Source: Azoarcus sp.
GTDB taxonomy: Bacteria; Pseudomonadota; Gammaproteobacteria; Burkholderiales; Rhodocyclaceae
Length of the DNA stretch: 41,541 nucleotides
Assembly (NCBI GenBank): GCA_023230755.1
Contig: JALNWS010000007.1
Span: 1 to 41,541, forward strand
Direction: 5' to 3'
The translations under genes were made by a program, and so were the position numbers. The notes beneath the pieces were generated by a model. That model was not told where the DNA came from, did no database searches, and saw only the letters and a list, made by a program, of their open reading frames with translations. Of the stretch, positions 25,140 to 33,668 are shown piece by piece (positions within the stretch are counted from its first letter, which is position 1; each line of letters starts with the position of its first letter).

Positions 25140-25262
25140 CTTTCTTTCCTCCCTGGGGGAAAAACGCTGGTACGTGCCTTCTGGTCAGGTCACGAACATT
25201 GACAGAACAAACAGGATTCAGCCACGCAAGCTAGAATCGAAAGTGGAATGCAGGAGCCATGA

Positions 25263-25949
25263 ATGAACCAGACATCCGCAGACATCCTTAGTCAACTCCG
25301 ACAGATCTCCCTCTTTGGAGAGCTGTCGGAGAGTGAACTGGAACGTGTTGCACGCTATACCCGAGAACGTCGCCTGGGCAAGGGCGAATTACTGTTTCAG
25401 CGCGGCGACGTTGCCCACGGTTTCTACTTCGTTACCGGAGGGCAGCTCAAGCTTGGCTTTTCGTCCGCCCAAGGGAATGAAAAAGTGGTCGAAATCGTGG
25501 GCCCGCAACAAAGCTTCGGCGAAGCGGTAATGTTCATGGACCGCCCCTACCCTGTCTTTGCCGAAGCGCTAACCGATATGACCCTGCTGCATATCGGACA
25601 GAATGTCGTATCCGACCTGATCGACCAGGATCCGCAGTTTGCCCGCAAGCTGCTTGCCGGGATGTCTGTCCGCCTTCATAACATGGTGCGCGACGTAGAG
25701 GCCTATTCCCTGCGCTCGAGCACACAGCGTGTAATCGGCTACCTCCTCCAGCAAACCGAAGAGGATGGCACAAAGGCCTGCGAAATCTCGCTACCCACGA
25801 GCAAGCAGGTCATCGCATCGCGACTCAACCTGACGCCTGAGACGCTTTCGCGGATCTTCCACGACCTCGCCGATCATGGACTCATCACCGTACAGGGAAA
25901 GCGCATCACGCTCCACAACCCTCAGAATCTGGCGCGCTTCAACGACTAG
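25263..25949 (+). CDS. Dnr-like Crp/Fnr regulator (putative NO/denitrification sensor)
   Basis: This 228-residue Crp/Fnr-family protein lacks the FNR cysteines. It contains the stretch EKVVEIVGPQQSFGEAVMFMDRPYPVFAEAL, typical of the Dnr/NnrR-type group. The HTH LNLTPETLSRIFHDLADHGL keeps E-x2-S-R, so it should bind FNR-like sites. Pseudomonas Dnr senses nitric oxide through haem and turns on denitrification genes; by resemblance this protein may do the same, but no nir or nor gene is visible here. AGGAG precedes the ATG by 6 nt; an out-of-frame ATG overlaps just upstream. Confidence 0.87.
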   Translation: MNQTSADILSQLRQISLFGELSESELERVARYTRERRLGKGELLFQRGDVAHGFYFVTGGQLKLGFSSAQGNEKVVEIVGPQQSFGEAVMFMDRPYPVFAEALTDMTLLHIGQNVVSDLIDQDPQFARKLLAGMSVRLHNMVRDVEAYSLRSSTQRVIGYLLQQTEEDGTKACEISLPTSKQVIASRLNLTPETLSRIFHDLADHGLITVQGKRITLHNPQNLARFND

Positions 25950-25981
25950 GCGGTGCGCGTCACCGGACTGTTTCCATAAAG

Positions 25982-26013
25982 CGACGGCCCCTTGCACAAA
26001 CAAGGGGCCGTCG
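25982..26013. terminator. Long hairpin between convergent dnr-like gene and phaC
   Basis: A 13-bp perfect stem (CGACGGCCCCTTG / CAAGGGGCCGTCG) with a 6-nt loop lies between the two convergent stop codons. There is only a weak T stretch after it on the plus strand. It probably acts as a bidirectional terminator. Confidence 0.7.
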
Positions 26014-26062
26014 TTCACGTTACTCCTCTACTGACAGCTGAACCCTTCACATCCGAGCAAGC

Positions 26063-27847
26063 TCAGGTCTCGAGCACATAGGTTCCAGGCGCCGGCGCCA
26101 GTGACGGAAATTGCTCTGTCGCTGCCGGCCTCGCATCGACCAGCTCTCCGGCGTGGGGCTTGAACCATTCCATCCAGTCCGTCCACCAGCTGCCGTCCTG
26201 CTCCTTGGTACGATTGCGCCACTGCTCGGCGGTGTCGGAGCGATGCGCCTCGCCCGCCCAGAACTTGCGTTTCGGCGGTGTAACGACCGGATTGATAATC
26301 CCAAAGATGTGACCGGAGCTGGAAAGCACATATCGCTTGGGCCCGGTAACATGATTCATCACGCGAAAAGTCTGCAGCCACGGCGCGATGTGATCGTCCT
26401 CGGCGGCCACCACATAGACAGGCTGTGAGATGCGGCCGAGATCCAGCCGTTCACCCGCCACCTCGAGTGCATCGGGATGGATGAGATTGTTGTTCAGGTA
26501 AAGCTCACGCAGGTACCACGAATGCATCGCATAAGGCATGCGCGTGGTGTCCATGTTCCAGAACAGCACATCAAATGGTGGCGGCGTTTCGCCGTACAGC
26601 CAGCCATTGACCACGTAATGCCAGATCAGGCCATTCGAACGCAGCAAGCGGAATGCCGAAGCCATTTCCTTGCCGTCGAGATAACCCTTGCTTGCCATGT
26701 TATTGGTGATGTAGCGGATACTCGCTTCGTCGATGAAGACCTCAATATCACCCGGTTTGTGAAAATCGACCAGCGTGGTGAAGAGTGTCCATTCCGAAAC
26801 CGGTATCTGATCCTCCGGAAAATGGCGATTTGCCCACGCCATGTACATCGACAGCGCGGTGCCTCCTATGCAGTAGCCAACTGCATGAACCTTGTCCTGC
26901 CCACTGAAGCTGCGTGCGCATTCAATAATGGCATGCACACCCTCGACAAGGTAATCGTCGAAGGTGCAATCCCGCATCGACGCATCGGGGTTCTTCCAGC
27001 TCGTGATGAAGACATCCATCCCCTGATCAAGGAGGAAACGGATCATGCTCTTGCGCTGCACCAGGTCAAGAATGTAGAACTTGTTGATCCACGGCGTGAC
27101 GATCACGACCGGCTTGGCATGCACCTTTGCCTGCGTCGGCGCGTAATGGATGACCTCCAGCAGGCGATTCCGGAAAATCACTTCACCCGGGGTGGTGGCG
27201 AGATTCTCGCCAACATGGAAATCGTCCGGGTCGGTCATCCGGACATTGCCGGCCTTGAGATCCTCAAGAAAATTTCTGAAGCCATTGGTCAGGCTTTCAC
27301 CGTTGGTTTCCAAGGCCTTGCGCATCGCCACGGGATTTGTCCACAGGAAATTCGTGGGCGCCATTGCGTTGAGCAGGTTACGCCACCAGAAAGCGGCCCG
27401 CCTGCGCTCCTTGCTTGCCAGCCCGGGCGTGTCGTAGAGCATGTCCTGCATGTTGCGGGTGAAGGCGAGATACCACTCCTTGCTCAGATCCCAGGTCGGG
27501 TAGTCCGTCCAGACGGGATCGGCGAAACGTGCGTCGTCGGAGTGCGGACGTATCGGGTCGGAGCTTGCCAGCCCGAGCATGCGATTAACCGAATGCAGCT
27601 GCAATTTCCACAGATCCGAAGACAGGCGGGTAAAGCGCTCCGCAAGCTCCTGCGGATGTGCGAGCCATGCAAGCTGGGCATGGACGATCGGTGCGCTCAT
27701 TCCAAGCGGATCCACCGTACCTTCCACGCCATCATGCAGTTCGCGCATCGCACGCTTGACGGCCTGTCCCGGATTGAATTCTTCGGCGTGCCTTCCCGTT
27801 CCGCCCGCTGACGGTCTTTTGCCCGTATTCTTGGTCGTTCTGGCCAT
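26063..27847 (-). CDS. phaC: Class I poly(3-hydroxyalkanoate) synthase
   Basis: This 594-residue enzyme polymerises 3-hydroxyacyl-CoA into intracellular polyester granules. The lipase-like box GYCIGGT carries the catalytic Cys326. The Asp in AAEDDHIAPW and His513 in SSSGHIFGI complete the triad. The N-terminal PhaC domain includes PTNFLWTNPVAMRKALETNG. Length and motifs match class I single-subunit synthases (Cupriavidus type). The start MARTTKN has CAAGGAG upstream; the longer frame adds seven unsupported residues. No phaA, phaB or phasin gene is visible. It lies 45 bp downstream of the MBL nuclease gene and is probably in its operon. Confidence 0.96.
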   Translation of the reverse strand: MARTTKNTGKRPSAGGTGRHAEEFNPGQAVKRAMRELHDGVEGTVDPLGMSAPIVHAQLAWLAHPQELAERFTRLSSDLWKLQLHSVNRMLGLASSDPIRPHSDDARFADPVWTDYPTWDLSKEWYLAFTRNMQDMLYDTPGLASKERRRAAFWWRNLLNAMAPTNFLWTNPVAMRKALETNGESLTNGFRNFLEDLKAGNVRMTDPDDFHVGENLATTPGEVIFRNRLLEVIHYAPTQAKVHAKPVVIVTPWINKFYILDLVQRKSMIRFLLDQGMDVFITSWKNPDASMRDCTFDDYLVEGVHAIIECARSFSGQDKVHAVGYCIGGTALSMYMAWANRHFPEDQIPVSEWTLFTTLVDFHKPGDIEVFIDEASIRYITNNMASKGYLDGKEMASAFRLLRSNGLIWHYVVNGWLYGETPPPFDVLFWNMDTTRMPYAMHSWYLRELYLNNNLIHPDALEVAGERLDLGRISQPVYVVAAEDDHIAPWLQTFRVMNHVTGPKRYVLSSSGHIFGIINPVVTPPKRKFWAGEAHRSDTAEQWRNRTKEQDGSWWTDWMEWFKPHAGELVDARPAATEQFPSLAPAPGTYVLET

Positions 27848-27892
27848 TTCTTGCTCCTTGAATCCCAAGCGGTAACAGACTGGGCTGTCACC

Positions 27893-29302
27893 TCAAGTCA
27901 GATGATACGTTTCCCCTGCTGCCGGCTCAATCAATCCGGACCAGCCCAGTTGATCGGCAACAGCCGCGCCGAACGCAGCCCTTGCCTCCGTCTCGCCATG
28001 AACGAGGAAAGTCTGCCGCGGCTGCGTCTCAATATGATGCATCCATTCGAGCAGCGCCGGTTTGTCAGCATGCGCCGATAATCCACCTATCGTATAAATA
28101 TCTGCTCGCACAGGCACCTTTTCACCAAACAGCGTCACGACACGTGCCTTGTCCACCAGACGCCGCCCCAGTGTGCCAGCGGCCTGAAAACCGGCGATGA
28201 TTACCGAGCACTCCTTGCGGTCAATGTTGTAGCGCAGATGGTGCTTTACCCGCCCGGCATCGCACATGCCGCTGGCCGAAATGATCACGAGCCCGCCGTG
28301 CTGATGATTGAGTGCGATCGACTCTTCGACATCGGCGACAAAGCGCAAGCGAAATCTGCCCGGGTTCGCCCTCATCCATGACGAAAGCTCGCGAGTCTCG
28401 TCATCCCACAGCGCTTCATGTTGCATCGTGAGGTCGGTGACCGCAGTTGCCATCGGCGAATCCACCACGACCTCAAGTCGCGGTATCTTGTCCGAACGCA
28501 CCAGCTTTGCGAGTATGAACAGCACCTCCTGCGTACGCCCGACCGCAAAAGCCGGAATGATGACGTTTCCGCCCTTGCGCTGAAGCGTGTCATTGAGGGC
28601 ATGAACGAGTTCATCCTCCGTCTCGTTCAGCGGGCGGTGGGCACGATTACCGTAGGTCGTTTCGATGCACAGATAGTCCGCGGATTTCACCTGATAGGGG
28701 TCACGCAACACCGGACGGTCGGGTTGCCCCAGATCACCGGAAAATACCAGCCGCCGGGTGGCTCCGCGTTCCATTACATCAACTTCGATAATCGCCGACC
28801 CGAGGATGTGACCTGCGTCGCGAAAGCGGCAGGAAACGCCCTTGCCAAGGTGGATAAGGGCATCGTACTGAACGCGTTGAAGCCGGTGCAGGCTTGCCCG
28901 CGCCTGCTCCACAGTGTAGAGCGGCGCGACACTCGCTCCCCTGCGTCCATGACGCGAACGATTGCGGCGACTTGCCCACTCGAACTCCTTCTCCTGGATA
29001 TGTGCGGAATCAAGAAGCATGACACCGAGCAGATCGACAGTCGCATCGGTCGCATGAATCCGCCCCTTATAGCCAAGGGCGATCAGTCGCGGAATCAGTC
29101 CGGTGTGATCGAGATGAGCGTGGGTAAGCAGGACGAAATCGATCGAATCGAGATCGAAATCGAGCGCCCGCAAATTCTTGAGCCCGGCCTCACGCCCCCC
29201 CTGGAACATGCCGCAGTCCACCATGAAGGCACCACCCTCATGTCGAACCACTGCACATGAGCCGGTTACCTCGCCTGCAGCGCCGTAAAACGTAATGTCC
29301 AT
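27893..29302 (-). CDS. Beta-CASP metallo-beta-lactamase-fold nuclease (RNA-processing exonuclease type)
   Basis: This 469-residue protein begins with the MBL fold, including the Zn-binding HAHLDH at residues 61-66 (H61, H63, D65, H66), GHILGSA and a later Asp. It continues with the beta-CASP insert and an RMMBL-type C terminus (IIAGFQAAGTLGRRLVDKA, GGLSAHADKPALLEWM). Related proteins process or degrade RNA (COG1236 group). GGAGG lies 7 nt before the ATG. It is the first gene of a likely two-gene unit with phaC and is divergent from usp across an FNR-box region. The RNA target is unknown. Confidence 0.9.
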   Translation of the reverse strand: MDITFYGAAGEVTGSCAVVRHEGGAFMVDCGMFQGGREAGLKNLRALDFDLDSIDFVLLTHAHLDHTGLIPRLIALGYKGRIHATDATVDLLGVMLLDSAHIQEKEFEWASRRNRSRHGRRGASVAPLYTVEQARASLHRLQRVQYDALIHLGKGVSCRFRDAGHILGSAIIEVDVMERGATRRLVFSGDLGQPDRPVLRDPYQVKSADYLCIETTYGNRAHRPLNETEDELVHALNDTLQRKGGNVIIPAFAVGRTQEVLFILAKLVRSDKIPRLEVVVDSPMATAVTDLTMQHEALWDDETRELSSWMRANPGRFRLRFVADVEESIALNHQHGGLVIISASGMCDAGRVKHHLRYNIDRKECSVIIAGFQAAGTLGRRLVDKARVVTLFGEKVPVRADIYTIGGLSAHADKPALLEWMHHIETQPRQTFLVHGETEARAAFGAAVADQLGWSGLIEPAAGETYHLT

Positions 29303-29347
29303 GATGCACCTCCGATAACAGCATCACCCTTCCCGTCTGATGGGAGG

Positions 29348-29391
29348 TTGACTCTGATCAAGCCCGGGAGCGATGCGTCGACGGCTATAAT
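29348..29391 (+). promoter_or_regulatory. FNR-activated promoter of usp
   Basis: The FNR box TTGACTCTGATCAA spans 29348-29361, and a perfect TATAAT -10 lies at 29386-29391. The distance places the box centre near -43, close to the -41.5 of class II FNR promoters. The start would be about 29398, giving a 26-nt leader. The box could also influence the divergent MBL nuclease gene, but no well-placed -10 is seen for that direction. Confidence 0.78.
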
Positions 29392-29423
29392 TGAGCACAC
29401 ATCGCGACCCATGGAGTCTTTAA

Positions 29424-29867
29424 ATGTTCAAACACATTCTCGTACCAACCGACGGCTCACCCCTTTCTGAAGGCACCGTATCACGTGCCGTGTCCTTCGC
29501 CAAAGATGCTAGTGCACGAATCACCTTTTTCTATGCACAGCCGGATTTTCCAATGCCGATTTATGGAGAAGGTGCGCTGATAGACCCTACCACACCCGAA
29601 CAGTTCGCCCGCTCGGCGCAACAGGAAGCCGAGCGCATTCTGGCGAATGCGAAGGCGGTCGCAGACGCATCCGGCGTCCTTGCTGGAACCGACACCGTTG
29701 TTAATGAGGTGCCCTACGAAGCAATCATCGATGCTGCCGAACGTCACGGTTGCGACCTGATCTTCATGGCCTCGCATGGACGCAAAGGCATCGCGGGTCT
29801 GTTGCTCGGCAGCGAAACGCAGAAGGTGCTGACACACAGCACGACACCAGTGCTGGTCTATCGCTGA
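29424..29867 (+). CDS. Universal stress protein (UspA family)
   Basis: This 147-residue single Usp domain starts MFKHILVPTDGSPLSEGTVSRA. The ATP-binding loop reads ASHGRKGIAGLLLGSETQKVL, matching the G-2x-G-9x-G(S) pattern except that the first Gly is Ala. ATP-binding Usps help cells survive anaerobic energy stress, and in pseudomonads several are under Anr control. The FNR-type promoter in front supports an equivalent role here. It is a single-gene unit followed by a strong terminator. Confidence 0.93.
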   Translation: MFKHILVPTDGSPLSEGTVSRAVSFAKDASARITFFYAQPDFPMPIYGEGALIDPTTPEQFARSAQQEAERILANAKAVADASGVLAGTDTVVNEVPYEAIIDAAERHGCDLIFMASHGRKGIAGLLLGSETQKVLTHSTTPVLVYR

Positions 29868-29888
29868 TAGCGACCATGCAGCAAAAAA

Positions 29889-29922
29889 AAGAACGGCCCG
29901 CATTGCGGGCCGTTCTTCTTTT
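29889..29922 (+). terminator. Intrinsic terminator of usp
   Basis: AAGAACGGCCCGC-ATT-GCGGGCCGTTCTT is a 13-bp perfect stem followed by CTTTT and preceded by an A run, so it may also act on the minus strand. It lies about 20 bp after the usp stop. Confidence 0.9.
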
Positions 29923-29986
29923 ACCACACGATTCCTTACGAATACTCTACCCGCCGGAACCAGGCAGCACGGACATCACTGCCCGC

Positions 29987-30232
29987 TTACTGGTTTGATT
30001 CAAGGTGATTGATTTCCGAAGCCGTGCGCTGGAAGTAGACCGTGGTCAGGCTCGATGCGGCGCAAATCAGCCAGAAGGCAAAAAAACCAATGGAATACGT
30101 CGCCAACAGATCAAGGTGGACCGGAGCCCCGAAGAAATACAGCTCACGCGGGTTGATCACGGTAAAGAATATTGCCTCCACCACGCCAGCCACCAGAAAA
30201 GACGGCCACAGAACCTGAATCAACTTCTGCAT
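29987..30232 (-). CDS. Small two-helix membrane protein downstream of the cbb3 assembly genes
   Basis: I do not recognise a named family. The 81-residue product has two hydrophobic segments (about residues 5-29, LIQVLWPSFLVAGVVEAIFFTVI, and 44-69, LLATYSIGFFAFWLICAASSLTTVYF) joined by a short loop with NPRELYFFGAPVHLD. The start MQKLIQVLW has an excellent GGAGGAG ribosome site. It is the last gene on the minus strand after ccoH and a DUF3149-like gene, 135 bp beyond the latter. It ends before the usp terminator, which can work in both directions. A link to respiration is suggested only by position. Confidence 0.72.
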   Translation of the reverse strand: MQKLIQVLWPSFLVAGVVEAIFFTVINPRELYFFGAPVHLDLLATYSIGFFAFWLICAASSLTTVYFQRTASEINHLESNQ

Positions 30233-30367
30233 GGAAACTCCTCCTTGCCGTGCCATGAAACGAGACCCGCTTTAGATTCGGAAGTGCATCAACAAGGTGG
30301 CGCAAGCCAACACAATAAAACCCGTGCGGACCTGCGCATGCTGCATGCCCTCTGCCGAACCGCAGGC

Positions 30368-30523
30368 TTATGAATGATGCCCTAATGTTCGCTCTTTTGC
30401 CTCATCCTCGGCAATATGCCGTTTGGCAAAGCGATAAATATACACCGCCATCGCCAGTATGAAACCGATGGTGAAAAGACTGAGCAGGCCGATATCGGTG
30501 CTGAACAATTCATTCCAGGCCAT
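30368..30523 (-). CDS. DUF3149-like single-helix membrane protein (51 aa)
   Basis: A very short gene with a strong AAGGAG ribosome site 7 nt before the ATG. The product begins MAWNELFSTDIGLLSLFTIG, continues with the rest of one hydrophobic helix, and ends in a charged, His-containing tail (AKRHIAEDEAKERTLGHHS). The W-x-(E/D)-L-F...D-x-G-L-x-S-L start followed by one helix is the pattern I remember for DUF3149 (PF11346) proteins of betaproteobacteria. It begins 23 bp after the ccoH stop, on the same strand, so it is very probably part of the ccoGH transcript. Its size and topology (one helix, short cytoplasmic tail) resemble CcoQ and CcoS, other tiny cbb3 accessory proteins. Confidence 0.8.
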   Translation of the reverse strand: MAWNELFSTDIGLLSLFTIGFILAMAVYIYRFAKRHIAEDEAKERTLGHHS

Positions 30524-30546
30524 GATGAAACTCCTTCTTTGACGGG

Positions 30547-31059
30547 TTAAGAACCAGATGGATCAATCCTGATTTCCGTCTCTGTCGGAAGATAAGCGGC
30601 CCCGTTCATACGCCACGTGCGGGACTCATTTTCTATTTGAAACAACCAGCGGCCAGTGCTCAGGGGCGCTACAGCACCCTCAAACACGCCACCCTGCCCG
30701 TTCAGCACCAAAGTCTGATCGGACCCGCCGTGGGTGGGATGTGCAATCGTAAGATGGATAACACCAGGTACGTTGTCGATGTCGCCAGCCGAAACTTCAA
30801 TGCGCACGGCTTCGCTGCGTATCTGAACCAGCGCTTTCAGCCCCAGTTCACGCGCCCGCTCGGTACGTTCAATCGTCTGGACGATCGCCTTACCCTCTTT
30901 GTAGTAGTCATCAACCACCAGCCCGTCCCATGTCCTGACCGCGATCACCATGGTGATCGTACCGGCGACGACAGCTGTCGCTGGCAGCGCGATCAGGAAC
31001 CAGGGCCAGCCCTGCTTGTACCAGGGATCTGGTTTCTTGTCTGACACAATTGCACTCAT
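30547..31059 (-). CDS. ccoH: cbb3 oxidase assembly protein FixH/CcoH family
   Basis: This 170-residue protein has one N-terminal membrane helix and a periplasmic beta-rich domain. PWYKQGWPWFLIALPATAVVAG followed by DGLVVDDYYKEGKAI is the FixH-family signature. CcoH binds and stabilises the cbb3 complex early in assembly, in particular CcoN and the CcoP subunit. It starts 12 bp after the ccoG stop. No strong ribosome site is visible, which suggests translational coupling with ccoG. Confidence 0.93.
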   Translation of the reverse strand: MSAIVSDKKPDPWYKQGWPWFLIALPATAVVAGTITMVIAVRTWDGLVVDDYYKEGKAIVQTIERTERARELGLKALVQIRSEAVRIEVSAGDIDNVPGVIHLTIAHPTHGGSDQTLVLNGQGGVFEGAVAPLSTGRWLFQIENESRTWRMNGAAYLPTETEIRIDPSGS

Positions 31060-31071
31060 TATCAGGAGGTC

Positions 31072-32499
31072 TCAGCGAGGGAACAGGAACGTTGTTTTCT
31101 CGCGCAGCTTGAGACTCGGTTCATCTTCAGGGTAGACCTCGAAGAACACCTCGTTCGCACCGGGCTTGCCGGAATCATACGGGACCTGGACCTGCAGGGT
31201 CACCGCCTGCGTACCAGCCGCGTCGACCTCCATGCGGTGCTCGCCCCCGATTCGAATACCATCCAGCCCAGTGGCCGAGAAGACAAAGGTACGGGGCTTC
31301 TCCGTCATGTTCATCACTTGAAGCTGGTAGACGTTCTCGATCAAACCGCCTTCAATCTCGCGAGCGAGCGACGCACGGTCCCGGATAACGTCGACGCGCA
31401 AGGGGTCGCGCGTTGCAAGCGCCCACACGAAGGCGAGACTGATCAGAATCAGGACCGAACCATAGATCAGCGTACGCGGCCGGAACACATGGGCGATGAT
31501 ATCCTTGTTGCTCCAGCCCTTCTTGATCGCATTCTCGGTCGAGTAGCGGATCAGTCCGCGCGGATACTCCATCTTGTCCATGACCTGATCACAGGCGTCG
31601 ATACAAGCCGCACAACCGATACACTCGTACTGCATGCCCTGACGAATATCGATACCCGTCGGACAGACCTGCACGCAGATGCCGCAATCGACACAATCGC
31701 CCTTGTCGAGTGTTTTCGGATCAGCACCTTTCTTGCGCGGACCACGCGGTTCGCCACGCGCATCGTCGTAGGTGATGACCAGCGTATCGGGGTCGAACAT
31801 CACGCTCTGGAAGCGGGCATACGGACACATGTACTTGCATACCTGCTCGCGCATCACACCGGCAAACAGGTAGGTAAAACCACCGTAGAACAAGATCCAG
31901 AACAGCTCCCACGGACCAAAACTCAGGGTTTTGACCGACTCCATCAACTCGCTCACCGGCGAAAAATAGGAAACAAAGGTAAAACCGGTCCAGATCGAGA
32001 TCGCCGCCCACGCACTGTATTTCGCCAGCTTGATCCCGAACTTCCTCGGGCTCATCGGCGCCTTGTCGAGCTTGATCCGCTTGTTGCGGTCACCTTCGAT
32101 CTTCTGCTCGATCCACATGAAGATTTCGGTATATACCGTCTGTGGACAGGCGTAGCCGCACCAGAGGCGACCGGCAATCGCAGTAAAAAAGAACAGACCG
32201 TAGGCAGAAATGATCAGCAGGATGGCAAGGAAAAACACATCCTGGGGCCAGAACACCCAGCCGAAGATATAGAACTTCCGCTCAGTCAGATGGAGCAGAA
32301 CGGCCTGCCGATTGTTCCACGTCAACCAGGGCAATCCGTAGAAGAGGATCTGGGTGAACCAGACAAGCCCCCATCGCCAGTTGGCAAAGAGACCCGTAAC
32401 CGCGCGCATGTAGACTTTCTGTCGTACTGCGTACAGGGAATCCTGCTCAGGAGGTGGCGGAGGAACCGTAGCTTGAGAGTTCGGGGCTGTGCTGTTCAT
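31072..32499 (-). CDS. ccoG: cbb3 accessory Fe-S membrane protein CcoG (FixG/RdxA)
   Basis: This 475-residue protein has several membrane helices, a NapH-like GRLWCGYACPQTVYTEIFMWIE segment, and two ferredoxin-type 4Fe-4S motifs (CVDCGICVQVCP and CIGCAACIDACD). It ends in a soluble immunoglobulin-like domain. CcoG has been shown in Rhodobacter to reduce Cu(II) to Cu(I) for cbb3 assembly. It follows ccoP by 75 bp on the same strand, and ccoH follows it closely. The N terminus has a Pro-rich tail (VPPPPPEQD). Confidence 0.96.
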   Translation of the reverse strand: MNSTAPNSQATVPPPPPEQDSLYAVRQKVYMRAVTGLFANWRWGLVWFTQILFYGLPWLTWNNRQAVLLHLTERKFYIFGWVFWPQDVFFLAILLIISAYGLFFFTAIAGRLWCGYACPQTVYTEIFMWIEQKIEGDRNKRIKLDKAPMSPRKFGIKLAKYSAWAAISIWTGFTFVSYFSPVSELMESVKTLSFGPWELFWILFYGGFTYLFAGVMREQVCKYMCPYARFQSVMFDPDTLVITYDDARGEPRGPRKKGADPKTLDKGDCVDCGICVQVCPTGIDIRQGMQYECIGCAACIDACDQVMDKMEYPRGLIRYSTENAIKKGWSNKDIIAHVFRPRTLIYGSVLILISLAFVWALATRDPLRVDVIRDRASLAREIEGGLIENVYQLQVMNMTEKPRTFVFSATGLDGIRIGGEHRMEVDAAGTQAVTLQVQVPYDSGKPGANEVFFEVYPEDEPSLKLREKTTFLFPR

Positions 32500-32574
32500 G
32501 ATCGCTTTATTAGTGGATTCTTATTCTTGTAGTTGAAAATGGCTCCGGGGGCGCCTGCCCCCGGAGTGTACTTC

Positions 32575-33471
32575 TTACTTCTGGTCCTTGCTAAGACTCA
32601 ACACATATGCTGCGAGGAGATGAACCTTGGCATCGCCAAGGAACTCCTGGAACGCAGGCATCTGGTTCTGACGACCGTTGGTCACGGTTTCGATGATCGT
32701 CGCTTCGGACGAGCCATACAGCCACGACTTGTTGGTCAGATTGACCGCACCCAGCATCGGGTTGCCCTTCGCATCCGGGCCGTGACACGCAACACAGTTC
32801 GTCTCGAAGATTTCCTTGCCGCGCTGAGCACGAAGAGCGTCGTGAGCCAGGTTGGAGAGCGAACGGACATAGTTCGCCACATCCTTGACGCCCTCACCGC
32901 CAAGCGCAGGACCGAAAGCCGGCATCACGCCCATACGGCCACCGAGCACGGTTGTCTTGATGGTGTTGGGCTCACCGCCCCAGTTCCACTCATCGTCGGT
33001 CAGATTGGGGAAACCCTTGGCGCCCTGAGCAGCAGATCCATGACACTGCGCACAGTAGGTCAGGAACATGCGCTTGCCCATGGCGTTGGCTTCCGGATCA
33101 GCAGCGACCGCCATCAGATCCATTTCCTGATACTTCGCGAAGATCGGGCCGTACTTCTCGTCCGCCGCCTTCATCTCTGCGTAGTACTGGCTATGTTCAC
33201 CGCGCGCGGCATTGTGATTCCCGAAACCCGGGTAGATCACGAGATACACGACGCCGAAGATGATGGTCATCCAGAACAGGTACAGCCACCAGCGCGGAAG
33301 CGGGTTGTTGTACTCCGCAAGGGTTTCGTCCCACACGTGACCGTGCAGCTTTACGTCACCCACTTCGCGCTTGGTCATGTTCGACACCAGCACGAAAACA
33401 CAGAACAGGAGGCTCAGGGTCACGAGACCCATCACGTACATGTTCCAGAAACCGCTGATAAAGTCAGCCAT
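32575..33471 (-). CDS. ccoP: cbb3-type cytochrome c oxidase dihaem subunit CcoP
   Basis: This 298-residue subunit has N-terminal membrane helices (residues about 8-30 and 60-80) and two c-type haem sites, C140-AQC-H144 and C226-VAC-H230. It takes electrons from cytochrome c and passes them to CcoO and the catalytic subunit. The start MADFISGFWNMY has AAGGAAGG upstream and overlaps the 3' end of ccoQ by 8 bp, a sign of coupled translation. The longer open frame to 33522 lies inside ccoQ. Confidence 0.97.
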   Translation of the reverse strand: MADFISGFWNMYVMGLVTLSLLFCVFVLVSNMTKREVGDVKLHGHVWDETLAEYNNPLPRWWLYLFWMTIIFGVVYLVIYPGFGNHNAARGEHSQYYAEMKAADEKYGPIFAKYQEMDLMAVAADPEANAMGKRMFLTYCAQCHGSAAQGAKGFPNLTDDEWNWGGEPNTIKTTVLGGRMGVMPAFGPALGGEGVKDVANYVRSLSNLAHDALRAQRGKEIFETNCVACHGPDAKGNPMLGAVNLTNKSWLYGSSEATIIETVTNGRQNQMPAFQEFLGDAKVHLLAAYVLSLSKDQK

Positions 33472-33652
33472 TTGTTTTTCCTTCCTTTTCCAGCCGGCCG
33501 TTCGGGACCGGCAGATCGTCATCGGTCAGGGGCAGGAGCGCCGCTTCGTCGAAACCGGCCTTGGCGTGGCGGCTGTATGCCCAGGCACAGATGCCCAGAA
33601 AACAGGCAAAACCCAGAACCGTTACGATGATTCTCAGATCGTTGATTTCCAC
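33464..33652 (-). CDS. ccoQ: cbb3 oxidase subunit CcoQ
   Basis: This 62-residue single-helix protein (IIVTVLGFACFLGICAWAYSRHAKAGFDEAA) is typical of CcoQ, which stabilises the cbb3 complex. The start is a GTG with GAGGA about 6 nt upstream. It lies between ccoO and ccoP as usual and overlaps ccoP slightly. Confidence 0.93.
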   Translation of the reverse strand: MEINDLRIIVTVLGFACFLGICAWAYSRHAKAGFDEAALLPLTDDDLPVPNGRLEKEGKTNG

Positions 33653-33668
33653 GGCGCGTCCTCTTTCC

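Noticed and set aside
26477..27811. 444-aa plus-strand frame opposite phaC
   Set aside because: Antisense to PHA synthase with all motifs intact; no ribosome site or recognisable fold.
31237..32532. 431-aa plus-strand frame opposite ccoG
   Set aside because: Antisense to a complete CcoG; the sequence looks like reverse-complement translation, rich in His, Arg and Asp.
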